A DNA stretch of 64,000 nt from Luzula sylvatica (lineage: Eukaryota; Streptophyta; Magnoliopsida; Poales; Juncaceae). The notes beneath the pieces were generated by a model that saw only the letters and a program-made list of their open reading frames with translations, was not told where the DNA came from and searched no databases. Positions 1 to 11,493 of this stretch are shown here, piece by piece; position 1 is the stretch's first letter, and each line of letters begins with the position of its first letter. The position numbers were made by a program, and so were the translations under genes. The stretch is from NCBI GenBank assembly GCA_946800325.1, contig OX326959.1:8700501-8764500 (forward strand). The letters are read 5' to 3'.

Positions 1-483
1 AGAGAGTGAAGAAGAAAGTGAGAGAGTAAAAAAGCATGTAGCGCTGCCCCATGGGCCCTTGGGGTCTATTTATAGTGCATTTGGAGCCTTCTCATTGGTC
101 AAGAGATGGTTGAGAGGATTGAGGGTAGTTTGGTAATTGTAGGTGAGGAAGGTGGGCTGAATGGTGGTTAAAGTGTGAGTGGTTTTCGTATAGAATTTGG
201 TGTAGACTTTTCTGTGGTAGATTACTTGCCTCCTTCTTCATACGTGTACCGAAATGGGCAGTATAATATATCAATTTTATCGGCGCGAGGAGAGGAAGAC
301 AACTACACTGTTGGAATGTCAAAAACTTTCGTCCAAAAACCTGAAATTATCAATAAAACACACTTAGTGAAGAAATATTCTTGCAATCTTAAATATGAAC
401 AATTATATACACGAAGGTAACATTTGAAAGAGCTAAAATCCCTAAATTATATACTAAAAATGTGCTTAATTTTCCTCTTATCA
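1..483 (-). repeat. 3' LTR of the Athila-type element (partial)
   Basis: It matches 6254-6736 base for base apart from 8 substitutions. It ends on the plus strand in TTATCA, the complement of the TG-type LTR start TGATAA, directly beside the polypurine tract. About 1 kb of this LTR must lie left of the window. It contains the same TATA motif as the 5' LTR, at 65-78. Confidence 0.93.
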
Positions 484-505
484 AATACCCCCATACTTAA
501 ACCCT
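484..505 (-). other. Polypurine tract of the Athila-type element
   Basis: Read on the minus strand, this purine-rich stretch with a run of five G abuts the LTR start TGATAAGAGG. This is where plus-strand DNA synthesis would be primed during reverse transcription. Its place directly inside the 3' LTR fixes both the LTR boundary and the element orientation. Confidence 0.8.
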
Positions 506-1853
506 TGATCGTCCTCGATCAATTGGAGTATAAAAATCAAACACAAGAGAGAATCACATAAGATTTTGTTGAAGTTATATTGTTGGTTCAAAAACTAATT
601 TCACAAGACAAATCGGGTTACTCTCATTTCATCATGATTACTAATATTGAGAGAAATATAGGTTGATCAAATATAGAATCTATTTCAATAAATTGCACAA
701 ATTCGAAAAGTTTACTAGAGCAAATGATCTCAACAGAAAAAGATGATTAAACACCATCATTCAATTCTTTTCAATCCACTATTCACAAGGACTATCATGA
801 AAAAGCATTAATGAAAACCAATTTTTCCGTTTTGCAAAAATCGTTTCTTAAATGTAATTTGTCACTTTTAAACCGTTCGGTACGTTAGTACTTGGTTCAT
901 CTTCGATTTCTACTAAATTTTCCCAACTTGCGCTCGATTTTTGAACTCCTTTTCTTTCCTTTTTATTCTTTTTATTTCTTTTCTTCTTTTCTTTTATTCT
1001 TTTTATTTCTTTTCTTTTGTTCGTTGTTGCTTTCGATGGTCCCCATGACTCACACCACTCATTACTTAGTAAAACCCCATGGATCCGCGCAATCTTTAGC
1101 CAACAAGTGGTCATGACTCACACCACTCATTACTTAATCAATCGCACGGACTCGACAATCGAAAGTGCTTTAATCCGTGATTGTAGAAAACTTTTTCGCA
1201 TCGACTCTTGATCATGACTCACACCAAGAACCGGCTACTTTGGTTTACTACGACTCATGCACCCCTTTAGCCAACAAGTGGTCATGACTCACACCACTCA
1301 TTACTTAATCAAGGTGCATGAGCTCATCGAATCAAACTTTGAGAAGTTCAAAATGGGTTTATTTATTGAAAATAGTGTGTCATGTAAATCGAGGATTGAT
1401 CAAATTGTCAAAAAACTCATTAATTTGTGAAAATATCGATTAGGGCTTGAATCCCCGAAAGAATCTCTTAAAGATTTCAACCGCAATTCTTCAAATATTA
1501 TGTAAAATTAAAATTTTGAGAGTAAAAATGGTGGTTTGGTGAAAATTTGTTTAAAAACCAACAAATTATTTCAATGAAGTGGAGAAAAATCTTTTTTATG
1601 CAATTTATATGTGTATTATGACTCAGCAAGCTCCTAGGTTTAAGAAAAATATTTTTTATTTTTATTTTTTAAGTTTCCCTGATTTTTAAATTTTTAATTG
1701 GGCTCAGGTCAAAGATTGTTTGTTATCCCCCCCCCCCCCCCCCCCCCCCCCCCCACCACACACACAATAGAGAGATACAACCTTTGATGCGTGGGTGTGC
1801 CTCCCTCGCTAGCGCTCTTGTTTAACGTCTTGAGCTCGACTTGGTAGTCGAGC
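506..1853 (-). other. Non-coding 3' internal region of the Athila-type element
   Basis: No convincing reading frame occurs between the integrase stop and the polypurine tract; an env-like frame, found here in some Athila elements, is absent. The stretch holds about 3.5 copies of a motif beginning CATGACTCACACCACTCATT (near 1046, 1112 and 1284, with a shorter copy near 1213), partly preceded by the shared phrase AGCCAACAAGTGGT. It also holds a pure C tract at 1727-1754. Confidence 0.6.
1727..1754. repeat. Homopolymer of 28 C (28 G on the element's sense strand)
   Basis: An uninterrupted run of 28 cytosines is followed by a short CA-rich stretch. It lies just downstream of the integrase frame of the retroelement. 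Such a tract is rare in AT-rich plant DNA and is prone to length error, so the exact length may be an assembly estimate. Confidence 0.95.
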
Positions 1854-4510
1854 TCATCTTTGTGAGTTGTCGATGGGTTCTAGAGCTTGCTCCTCCATCC
1901 ACCCAGTTTCGAAGTTTGCGTGGTAGTGCTTGAGTCGATGGCCGTTCACCTTGAAAGTTTTGTTCGTTTCTTCGCTTAGAATTTCGACAACCCCACATGT
2001 AGTCACATTAGTGACCACAAATGGTCCGATCCATCGGGACCGAAGTTTCCCGGGGAAAAGCTTGAGACGAGAGTTAAATAGCAACACTCTTTCCCCCACA
2101 TGAAAATCTTTCTTTTTAATCATTCGATCATGGAATCTCTTGGCTTTTGCCTTGCACAAACTCGAGTTATCATAAGCGTTTTGTCGAAATTCGTCCAATT
2201 CGAGAAGTTGCAATTTTCGAGCCGATGCATCCTTCGGGTAGTCCAATGTGAATTGCTTTATTGCCCAAAAGGCCTTATGCTCTAACTCGACCGGTAGATG
2301 GCATGCTTTTCCGTACACGAGTTTGAAAGGAGTCATACCTATTGGCGTTTTGAAGGTGGTACGGTACACCCAAAGTGCGTCGACTAGTCGAGTACTCCAA
2401 TCTTTCCGTGTCGGGTTCACCACCTTCTCCAAAATAGACTTGATTTCTCGGTTCGAAACCTCCGCTTGGACGTTTATTTGAGGATGATACGCGGTGGAGG
2501 TTCGATGGTTCACATGGTATTTTTCAAGGAGGCTTTGGAGATGTCGGTTGCAAAAATGGGAGCCTCGATCGCTAATTAGTATTCTTGGTATGCCGAATCG
2601 TTGAAAGATATTTTTCTTCAAAAAGTCCACCACCGTTTTCGAGTCTGCATGCTTGGATGGTACCGCCTCTATCCATTTGGTCATATAATCTACACACAAC
2701 AAGATGTAAGTGTAGCCAAAAGACGATGGAAATGGGCCCATGAAATCAATACCCCAAACATCGAATGGTTCACACACAAATATTGAATTGAGGGGCATTT
2801 GATTTCTTCGGCTCAAGTTCCCCGTCTTTTGGCAATTTTCACAACCTTTCACAAAGTTCGCAACGTCTTTATGCAAGGTTGGCCAATAAAATCCACATTC
2901 TTGTACCTTGTGTGTGGTACGTGCGATACCGAAATGTCCACCACATTATAACGTATGACAAAAAGAAAGGATAGATTGTACCTCATTTTGGTGGACACAT
3001 TTTCGAATTACTTGATCGGAGCAAATGCGAAACAAGATGGGGTCCTCCCAAACATAGAATCGGGCGTTGCTTTTCATTTTGTCGCGTTGAGATTTGGAGA
3101 GATTCGGGGGGAACTCTTTTGTCACCATGTAGTTAACGAGATCGGCATACCAAGGCAACTCGACTCGGGCCGCGAGGACATGCTCTTCGGGGAATTCTTG
3201 TCGAATTGGAAAGAGATCGTCTTCAATCCATGGAAGCCGGCTTAGGTGATCCGCCACTAGATTCTCGCACCCCTTCTTGTCCTTTATCTCGAGATCAAAC
3301 TCTTGGAGCAACAAGATCCATCGAAGCAATCTCGGCTTACATTCTTTCTTTTTCATTAAATGCTTAAGAGCTCCATGATCCGAGAACACAATTACCTTGG
3401 TACCCAAAAGGTACGATCGAAATTTCTCTAAGGCAAAAACAATCGCGAGGAGTTCCTTTTCGGTAGTGGTGTAGTTTCTTTGTGCGTTGTCGAGGGTTTT
3501 CGAGGCATAAGCAATCACATCCGGGTCCTTCTCAATCCTTTGGCCGAGTACCGCCCCCACACTTGTGTCGCTTGCGTCACACATGATTTCGAAAGGTAGC
3601 TCCCAATTTGGCGACTTGATGATTGGTACGGAGCAAAGCCTTTCCTTGAGATTGTCGAAAGCCTCCTTGCACTTTGCATTGAATTCGAATTTTACATCTT
3701 TTTGGAGAAATTGGCACATTGGTTGTGAGATTTTCGAGAAGTCTTTGATGAAGCGCCTATAGAACCCTGCATGGCCGAGAAAGGATCGCACGTCTTTTAC
3801 CGTCTTTGGATATGGAAGCGTCTTGATTACGTCAATTTTCGCCTTGTCGACTTCCATTCCCTCCTTTGAGATGAGATGACCTAAAACAATTCCTTTGCTC
3901 ACCATGAAGTGGCATTTCTCAAAATTTAAGACAAGGTTAGCTTCGATGCATTTTTCGAGTATTTGTGATAAATTGCCTAAGCAAGAATCGAAAGAATCTC
4001 CAAATACCGAAAAATCATCCATAAAAACTTCAATGAATTTCGAAATATAATCGGAGAAGATAGAAAGCATACACCTTTGAAAAGTGCCGGGAGCATTGCA
4101 TAGACCGAATGGCATGTGTCGATAGGCAAAAGTTCCAAACGGACACGTGAAAGTCGTTTTCTCTTGATCTTCGGGTGCGATTGGAATTTGGAAATACCCC
4201 GAGAATCCATCGAGGAAACAATAATACGGTTTTCCCGCGAGTCTTTCGAGCATTTGATCGATGAATGGAAGAGGGAAATGGTCTTTCTTTGTCGCTTTGT
4301 TCAATTTCCTATAATCGATACAAACTCGCCACCCATTTTGGGTTCTTGTCGGCACTTGCTCGCCCTCTTTGTTCTCAACAATTGTTATCCCCGTTTTCTT
4401 TGGTACCACATGAATGGGCGAGACCCATTTTGAGTCGGTAATAGGGTAGATTATCCCCGCATCCAAAAGCTTGATCACCTCTTTCTTCACTACTTCCATC
4501 ATGGGCGGGT
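1854..4510 (-). pseudogene. pol: pol remnant: reverse transcriptase, RNase H and integrase of the Athila-type element
   Basis: The RT begins in mid-domain after the deletion junction near 4511 and keeps the [13 protein letters not shown] motif and the catalytic FMDD box. RNase H follows ([14 protein letters not shown] and the downstream TTTEKELLA block), then the integrase zinc finger and DDE core: GIDFMGP for the first Asp, ISDRGSHF for the second, and the Glu in the NREIK stretch. A TAA stop at about 2946 falls inside the integrase zinc-finger region. The same frame continues on both sides (CHTL-stop-CGGHFG), so this is one old frame with a point nonsense change. The C terminus ends with the stop at 1854. 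Nonsense mutation and missing N-terminal RT and protease make it non-functional. Confidence 0.93.
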
Positions 4511-5123
4511 CGTGGAGAGCCTCGTTTGGCTTTTGCGTGATTGCTAGAAGCTCTCGCCTAATTGCCGCCAATCTCAAATGCGAGTAGTATTTTTCCTTGA
4601 AACGCCTAGCCACCTCATTGAAATCGAGAGGTCCTCATAAGTTGTAGAACCAATCTTTCGGCCCTTCACCTAGCGAATAAGGAAAAATAAGAAGTAGAAT
4701 ATCGTTAAATGCCTCATAATTTGCATAAATGTTTAGTTGAATCTTAAAATCTTTCAAATGCTTGTGTGGATTTTCGGAAGCTTTGCCATTAAAGATGGGT
4801 AAAGAGCCTATGATGCTCGGATCGGCCTTAAAGTTCGGTATATTCGGCCTAATAAAATTGTAGTTATCTTCTACGATATTTGGGGACACTAGTTCCCTTA
4901 AAGTTTTTGGCCTTGGAGCCCTAGTTTCATCACCCATGTTTGAATTTAAATGAGAAGAGAGAGAAGGGAAAGTTTGAGTTTGAAGTTGAGGTTCGTCTTG
5001 ATCTTCTTGTGTCGGTCCCTTGTTCTTCTTAGAGCTCTTGTTCCTTCTTTCGATTTCTTTGACAAATGGAAGTAATTCGCCTTTCCGCGATCTTGTGTTG
5101 TGCATAAAGTTTCTTTCCTTCAC
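4511..5123 (-). pseudogene. gag: gag remnant of the Athila-type element, with nonsense codon and fused to RT by deletion
   Basis: The frame opens with a Met at 5123 (MKERNFMHNTRSRKGEL). It contains the capsid-type stretch with PSIIGSLPIFNGKASENPHK and a FPYSLGEGPKDWF block typical of plant gypsy Gag. A TGA at 4637-4635 interrupts the frame. The same frame resumes with [11 protein letters not shown] and a Gag-like [10 protein letters not shown] block, then jumps into RT sequence ([16 protein letters not shown]) about 34 codons after the resumed start. The rest of Gag, the protease and the first part of RT are therefore missing. The Gag-to-RT junction is in frame, so one in-frame deletion explains it. 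Confidence 0.85.
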
Positions 5124-5219
5124 ACACCTAGATTGTCACAAAAGAAACAACGAAGTGAGTAAACAAATTTATGAATCTAAATCTCAAATTTTGATCTAAA
5201 ATATTGACTTAAACACCGC

Positions 5220-5237
5220 TCCCCGGCAGCGGCGCCA
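5220..5237 (-). other. tRNA primer binding site of the Athila-type element
   Basis: On the minus strand the site reads TGGCGCCGCTGCCGGGGA, three bases inside the 5' LTR. It is complementary to the 3' end expected of plant tRNA-Asp, with one mismatch from the usual TGGCGCCGTTGCCGGGGA. That primer is typical of Athila-like elements. Confidence 0.88.
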
Positions 5238-5240
5238 TTT

Positions 5241-6736
5241 TGATAGCGATCTTTTTTGCACGTCTAAAACGCGTATCGTTGTTTTAAAGTCCCGTAATAT
5301 CAAACAAGTGAATTATATGGTTGTATAGCAGAAAATAATAGATTCGTTCCACAGGGAGCCATTGCGTCAAAATATGATTAAAATAATTATTTCGAATTTT
5401 TCAAAATTAATGAAAATTTGTCTAGAAAGAGGTCTGAATATTATAAAATTTATCCTAAAATTTGAAACAATTTGGACAACGGAATTAAAAGTTATTAACG
5501 AATTACAATCAGGTCTCTGAAAAACAGTCCCTGAAAACAGCAGGTTTTCAGTTTAAGTGACAGTTTTCAAAAATTCATATCAATTCAAATATTTCATGAA
5601 ATTCAACGATTCAAAAAGTTCCCGAAACTAGAAATCAAGATCTACGCAATGAAAGAAACAATTTTAACTTTCCAGATCTAGAATATACTGAATTAGGTTA
5701 AACAAGAATATATACTGGATTTCTGAGATAGTTTTCTATTTGAAGTTTTTTAAATTAAGTTTGGTTCTAGATTTGTTTTGGAAAATAATTAAACTGAGAT
5801 TAAGAGAATAAAGAGAAAAAAGATCAAATTTAAAAACTCAAATTAGAACAAAGATTTTTAGAATCAAACAAGTTACATTTACACAACAAATTCGAGAATT
5901 GAAAAGACTACACCTAAAACGAGAAGAAAGCTTCAACGTGATTTGAGGTACTCCTTCCTTGTGAGTGTGAACGATTGATGCTCGAATCGCTAGGAAGCTA
6001 GGAGATTGAGCGGTTTTCACGTCTTGAAGAAGTCGACTTTCCCGGTTGAAGAAGGCTTCGAGACCGGAAATTGAACACGTTTTCACCGGATAAAGAAGGC
6101 TTCAAGTCCGGTTGTGGAGTGTCTCTTTTACGACTTGCTTAGATCTTTTCACCAAATGAAGAAAGCTTAAATTTGGAGATGGAGGAAATTGCCGAATTAA
6201 TGAAACTTGAGTGGTTCTTGAGAGTTCTTGAGAGTGCTTGGAGAGGGAGAGAGAGAGAGTGAAGAAGAAAGTGAGAGAGTAAAAAAACATGTAGCGCTGC
6301 CCCATGGGCCCTTGGGGTCTATTTATAGTGCATTTGGAGCCTTCTCATTGGTCAAGAGATAGTTGAGAGGATTGAGGGTAGTTTGGTAATTGTAGGTGAG
6401 GAAGGTGGGCTGAATGGTGGTTAAAGTGTGAGTGGTTTTCGTATAGAATTTGGTGTACACTTTTGTGTGGTAGATTACTTGCCTCCTTCTTCATACGTGT
6501 ACCGAAATGGGCAGTATAATATATCGATTTTATCGGCGCGAGGAGAGGAAGACAACTACACTGTTGGAATGTCAAAACATTTCGCCCAAAAACCTGAAAT
6601 TATCAATAAAACACACTTAGTGAAGAAATATTCTTGCAATCTTAAATATGAACAATTATATACACGAAGGTAACATTTGAAAGAGCTAAAATCCCTAAAT
6701 TATATACTAAAAATGTGCTTAATTTTCCTCTTATCA
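5241..6736 (-). repeat. 5' LTR of the Athila-type element (1496 bp)
   Basis: Bounded by TGATAG on the plus side at 5241 and TTATCA at 6736, so it reads TG...CA on the minus strand. The left edge adjoins the primer site and the right edge abuts unrelated copia-type DNA. No gene-like frame is seen inside; short frames here are incidental. Confidence 0.92.
6319..6330 (-). promoter_or_regulatory. TATA box of the Athila-type LTR promoter
   Basis: The minus strand reads CACTATAAATAGACC, a strong TATA box match inside the 5' LTR. The same motif is conserved at 65-78 in the 3' LTR. Transcription would start roughly 30 bp downstream, near 6290 on the minus strand, which is an inference from spacing. 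Confidence 0.65.
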
Positions 6737-7227
6737 AAGTGACTTTGGCCGACGAATGAGATCTCACTATTTATGTAGGATAAATCCAATCGCATCCAAT
6801 GCGACTCTTGACCCTTTATAGAATTTCGGTATCGAACCATATAATATATGATCCAAATTCTGTTTGTGCATCCTAACTATGTCCCGAACCCCAATCGGAT
6901 TGTCTTGGACAGTTAAGTCACAACCGTGCTCACATATCATTCAATTAGACTACAAGCGCGCCAAACCTTGGCCTGAACCTGCGCTTGTCACCAATCAACG
7001 CATTCCTCTCACGTTGATACATACAACATTGCACGTCCGACTTTGGCCTGAAACCGTGCAAAGTGTAAGGCAACCTCGCAGGTTGTGAACATGGAAGGCA
7101 TTTCATGACTTAAATATTATGCAAGGATTTATGTGCTATAATCTAATTACATCAATGAGCAAATTTATCATGATGAATGAACATAATTATTAGTGATTAG
7201 AATCAAAATAAAATATTCCAAAAAAAA

Positions 7228-7882
7228 TTGCACTGTCCGTTGTGACTGACACTATGTCCGTCACGATGGAAGTCTATACTCCGTCACAACGCACAGCAAG
7301 TTGCGTCATGACGGACCATGCCCATGAAGCCTTATGTCTGGACTACCCTTGACTTCCGTCATGACGAATAAACCAGTGCGTCACAACGGACTTCACTTGT
7401 CCGTCACAACGCCAGACGGTGCGTCATGACGGATAATACAAAACAATTTTGTTGTCCAATCAAGAGACCAATTCGAGGGTATCCATCATGACGCAAAACT
7501 ATGCGTCACAACGGACTCCATCAGTCCGTCACAACTCACAACAGTGCGTCACGACGGACTATGCAACACAATTTTGTCTCGAATTCCATGAGCTAATTCA
7601 AGTCCTCCGTCATGACGCATAAATTGTGCGTCACGACGGACTGTAATAATCCGTCACAACGCAACACTTTGCGTCACGACGGACTGTACAAAACATTTTC
7701 GTACCAAGTTCCAGAAACTTTTCGTGCAACTTTCGTCATGACGGACTAAGATGTCCGTCACAACGGTGAGAATTTTGTATAGTCCGTCATGACACACAAT
7801 ATGATGTGTCGCGACGGACCATTAAAACGCTCCAAGTCCAACTCTTGGACTGAACGACACACAGTGTCTGTCATGACGGACT
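7228..7882. repeat. Array of about 20 imperfect CCGTCATGACGG-type palindromes in the copia leader
   Basis: Variants of a 10-16-bp palindrome, best form GTCCGTCATGACGGAC, recur about every 20-50 bp, alternating with CCGTCACAACGG and GTGCGTCACGACGG forms. The motif is two inverted TGACG pentamers. Intervening sequence is not repeated, so this is a motif array and not a simple tandem repeat. Confidence 0.85.
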
Positions 7883-8118
7883 AAGTCTGAAAACCTGTTT
7901 TTGGCAATGAATTAATTCTGAAATTTATCGTTTCGAAAACGATAAATCATGAAACTCTTTCATGATTACTTCTAGATACTTTTGATCATCATATGATCAA
8001 ACTCTAGTAAGTTTTTCATGATCCTAATTTTGTAACTACATGAATATGTCCTAAATCTACATGATTTTTCCGAATAACTTTTATTCGAAATTGATTCGAC
8101 TCTCGAATCGTGACGATG

Positions 8119-8130
8119 GCTCTGATACCA
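8119..8130 (-). other. Initiator-Met tRNA primer binding site of the Ty1/copia-like element
   Basis: The minus strand reads TGGTATCAGAGC, the standard primer site complementary to plant initiator tRNA-Met, one base inside the LTR edge. It fixes element orientation and the LTR boundary at 8132. Confidence 0.9.
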
Positions 8131-8262
8131 CTGTTGGGTATCGGCGTCGCTACCGAGCCCCGCGCAGTGGATTGAGAGGCTCGGTCCGACCCGATCCCGA
8201 GGACCACGTCATCGATCCGGGGTACGAATCATAAACTACGTGCAACTACTTATATATATAAC

Positions 8263-8398
<136 letters not shown>

Positions 8399-8867
8399 CC
8401 ATACCACGTGAAATTGATCACGGTGAAGGGTTGACACTCTTGTAGTTGTTGCTGCTCCGTTCTGGGTAACACGTGTGTCCCACGCTCACACGATTCGGCA
8501 CCTTGCTCGAAGCTCCAATTTGTCGAATACAACCGGATTGCTTTCCGGTTTGTCCTTCAACCTTCCTCGAATTTTCTCCCGTTAGATCACAGCGAAGGCT
8601 TCAGCTAAAACCTCTCTACTCGTATCCACCGCGAGTTTTCGTCTCTCGATTACGCATGAATTCCCCTAAAATTCGTCATAAGTTTGCTCAAGATCCAATC
8701 TCTCTAATGGATTTTCTCTATTCTCTAACTTGTCTAACAAGCTCAATATTTTATGTAGAATTAACTAAAGAATAGAGAGAGACAGTCATGATCTTATAAT
8801 CAAGGCACCATTAATTGAGAATTAGTGAGTACCTTAAGAAAAACTGTCAATCCAGATTTTGGATCAC

Positions 8868-9145
8868 AGTCCGTCATGACGCACTATTCACGATTACTGA
8901 TATAGCCGTTATCTTCATGGTCCGTCATGACGGACCATATTGTCCGTCACGACGCACCTCAGTCATGACGGACAACTTGCCCGTCATGACTCATACTCAC
9001 CGATTGGTACACAGAAATCTCTTTGGTCCATCACGACGGAATAAACAGTCCGTCATGACGGACTGTGTATAAACTATGCAATATGTAAGAAAAACTCCTC
9101 TGGTCCGTCACAACGGACCACCAGTCCGTTATGACGGACTATTTG
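8868..9145. repeat. Second array of CGTCATGACG palindromes, inside the copia LTR
   Basis: About ten or eleven copies of GTCCGTCATGACGGAC-like motifs occur here, including CAGTCCGTCATGACGGACTG near 9047. This is the same motif family as at 7228-7882, so it is shared between the LTR and the leader of one element. Confidence 0.85.
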
Positions 9146-9369
9146 TTTTCTGTCATATTTGCATAATCTTATTATGCATCCAATCGTATCGACGAACGCG
9201 TACGTTTATCTATTCTCATGTGTAGAATCTACTAGTTGATCTATAACTGTATTTCCTTCACTATAAATTTTATGATTTTAAACGTAATTTCATGATTTTA
9301 ATTTCTATTCACTCAAGATTCTGTATTTTTTCTCAACTAATATAAAATAAGTCAGATAAAAAATATATA

Positions 9370-9550
9370 ATTTCTTCCGGATCCAAATCCGAAAAATATC
9401 CAAATCCGGATAATACCCGGATCCGACACTAAAATCCAATATTAGAACTGGATTTGAATAAAATTACCAATATCTGGATCCGATCGGATCCTGACAATTT
9501 TTTCGAATACGGTTCGATTCGGATAATGTTCGGACCATTTACGTTCCTAT
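9370..9550. repeat. Degenerate GGATCC-rich MITE remnant
   Basis: The stretch has repeated CCGGATCC/GGATCCGA words and ends in GGATAATGTTCGGACCATTT, close to the end of the MITE at 42106-42713. No intact left end or target duplication is seen. The same remnant occurs in copy B at about 22935-23110, so it predates the duplication. Confidence 0.5.
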
Positions 9551-9674
9551 TTACTTCTCTCCGTGATTATTTTCTTGTGAGTTTATTTACTCCCGATTAC
9601 TCTCCACTATGAATTTAAACCTCAAAATCTCAACAAGACAAGCTCCGGACCTCTCAGAAATATCATTTTGTTAG

Positions 9675-9887
9675 GTGGATGGACAACCTCGCCCCTCCCG
9701 CACTGACATGTCTTATGACACGATCAATTATGTCAATGGACGGACTTCATTTCCCTCGCTCCCTCGCCACCCCCAAAAAAGTCCACCAACTATAATCCAG
9801 GGACGACTCAACATCCTAAAAGGCTCTCGGCAAAAAAAAAATGAAGGAGGGCAGTTAGGCAATGCCGCTCTTTGTAATAATGCATAA
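9675..9887 (+). CDS. Small uncertain frame (70 codons) kept in both duplicates
   Basis: The 70-codon frame begins MDGQPRPSRTDMSYD and ends QLGNAALCNNA. Copy B (23962-24174) differs at two residues only. I recognise no domain, signal peptide or membrane segment. Conservation follows simply from the recent duplication, so this may be noncoding; it could also be an exon of an unidentified transcript. Confidence 0.15.
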   Translation: MDGQPRPSRTDMSYDTINYVNGRTSFPSLPRHPQKSPPTIIQGRLNILKGSRQKKNEGGQLGNAALCNNA

Positions 9888-10718
9888 AATACTATTTTAC
9901 AGGTACTAAATTGTAATCTTTATGAATTGAGCACAAGATTTTTACAAGAAATCAAACATTGTTAGGGACTTGTAAACACCTTTTTAGCAGATACAAATCA
10001 AAATGTTCAGTTCAATGATTGAATACTAATTTGCCTTTTTCTTGCGGTTATGAATGCAAAAAAAAAAAAATAAACCCGAAAAAAAATTGTTTTACCCAAC
10101 ACGCCCGTAATATTTGCAAAACCGATCACGACCAAGTTTGAAGTAAGGAAAATTCAAAGAAAGAAAAAAACAGTAAAAATTGTGTGTTTAATGCGACCTA
10201 TATTGACTGTCTATAATGTTTAAATTGGACAATCAAAACAATGACGAGAAAAGTTATTTTGGTTTTGTAGAATGCCATAATTGTCTTCTTTTATGTGTAA
10301 ATAAAACTTTAACATCGTAATATGCACTAATTCAAACTGTTTTGTGATGTAAATGTTACCACACGACTTGCTGAAATTTAAATTGTCCATTTGTGTGTAA
10401 ACTTCCTAGAATATATCACGCAACTTGCTTATATTCATTCAACAAATATCGAGACAAATCACAACAATCGAAATAAGATAAGTGAAACACAAATTTTTTT
10501 ACAACAATCCCGGACAATTGCGCGGTTACCACGCTATTATAAATACAAAATAGTTTCATCATGATCATAATAAAACTAAACTATCACACACTAATGTAAT
10601 AAAGTAAATCATAATCATAATAAAACCAAAACAAAATATACAAAAATAGCCTAAAATTAAATGATCCACCCACGTTTCATCATGATACAAAACTACTAGA
10701 ATCAATAATTAAAAATAC
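9888..10718. other. AT-rich non-coding stretch at the start of copy A
   Basis: No gene is seen. The last part (about 10540-10670) matches 14130-14245, which lies just 3' of gene copy A. It therefore marks the downstream flank of another, truncated copy of the exon-array gene. Confidence 0.5.
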
Positions 10719-11039
10719 CTGAGAGGATATGTTGGACCCGGTACTGGAGGCAGTGGAAAGCGTGGTACCAGAACTGGTACCCAGCTCAGAACTGGTCCTC
10801 CCAGTACGAGTACGCGGCGTATATGAGATGATGCCCGTGTCCTAAACAATTGAAAGGCAAAATTAATTAATTAATTAATTTGTTGGAACAATTTTAGAGT
10901 GAATTATGGTAAGTAAAAATTTAAAAAATCACAAGTACACAAAACTACTAGAATCAATAATTTAAAATACCTGAGAGGAAATGATGGACCCCGTACTGGA
11001 GGCAGTGGAAAGCGGGGTACCAAAACTGGTACCCGACTC
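10719..11039 (-). pseudogene. Truncated 3' remnant of an exon-array gene in copy A
   Basis: On the minus strand one complete repeat exon lies at 10841-10719 (123 bp, 41 codons, open, bounded by TTGTTTAG and GTATTTTT). Upstream of it is the 3' part of another (about 11039-10971) that is cut in mid-exon and replaced by a TTCGG-rich sequence. No N-terminal exons accompany it. The downstream flank matches that of gene copy A, so this is a leftover of an earlier local duplication. Copy B has the same remnant. Confidence 0.7.
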
Positions 11040-11345
11040 GTTCGGTTTCAATTCGGATCAGTTCGGCCTCGGGTTTGTTCGATTTCGGGTCAGTTCGGTT
11101 TCGGATCATTCGAGTTTCGGCTCGTTCGGGTTACGGGGGTTTGAATTTCAAGTCATTCGGTTTCAATTCGATTTCGAATTTGGGTCATTCGGTTTTGGCT
11201 CGATTTCGGGTTCGCGTCATTCGGTTTCCATTCAATTTCGAATTCGACTCATGGTTTTGGTTCCATTTCGGGTTCGGTCATTCTCTTTCGGTTCCGTTTC
11301 GATTTAGGGGCGTCGTTTTTTCAATTTTTTCAGTTCGGGTCGGAT
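11039..11345. repeat. TTCGG/TTCGGGT-rich degenerate repeat
   Basis: Short words such as TTCGGTTTC, GGTCATTCGG and TTTCGGGTTCG recur irregularly. This gives long Phe/Gly/Ser-rich frames in several registers at once, a sign of low-complexity DNA and not a gene. It replaces the 5' half of a repeat exon at 11039. The same junction is at 25326 in copy B. Confidence 0.7.
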
Positions 11346-11493
11346 TCAAATTTCGGGCAGATCGAGTCATTTTTTCATGTCCAATCATATTTTGCAAACG
11401 GGTCCCACTCAATGTATCATTGATCCTTTTTAGTTGGCCCATAACACAAAAACTTACATGGCCTCAAGCAATTGTGTGGGTCAAATATAATTA

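Larger units (their letters stand above)
1..6736 (-). mobile_element. Athila-type Ty3/gypsy LTR retrotransposon, internally deleted, 3' LTR cut by window start
   Basis: The element reads on the minus strand: 5' LTR at 5241-6736, primer binding site at 5220-5237, gag remnant, reverse transcriptase/RNase H, integrase, a non-coding 3' internal stretch, polypurine tract next to 484, and a 3' LTR at 1-483 that continues outside the window. The order RT-RNase H-integrase defines Ty3/gypsy. The integrase and RT motifs, the Asp-tRNA-type primer site and the long 1.5-kb LTRs resemble the Athila lineage. The visible 483 bp of the 3' LTR differ from the matching part of the 5' LTR at 8 positions with no indels (about 1.7 %), so the insertion is fairly young. 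The coding part is dead: it has two in-frame stops and a deletion that fuses gag to RT. The insertion lies in the internal region of a Ty1/copia element seen at 6737-9218. Confidence 0.92.
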
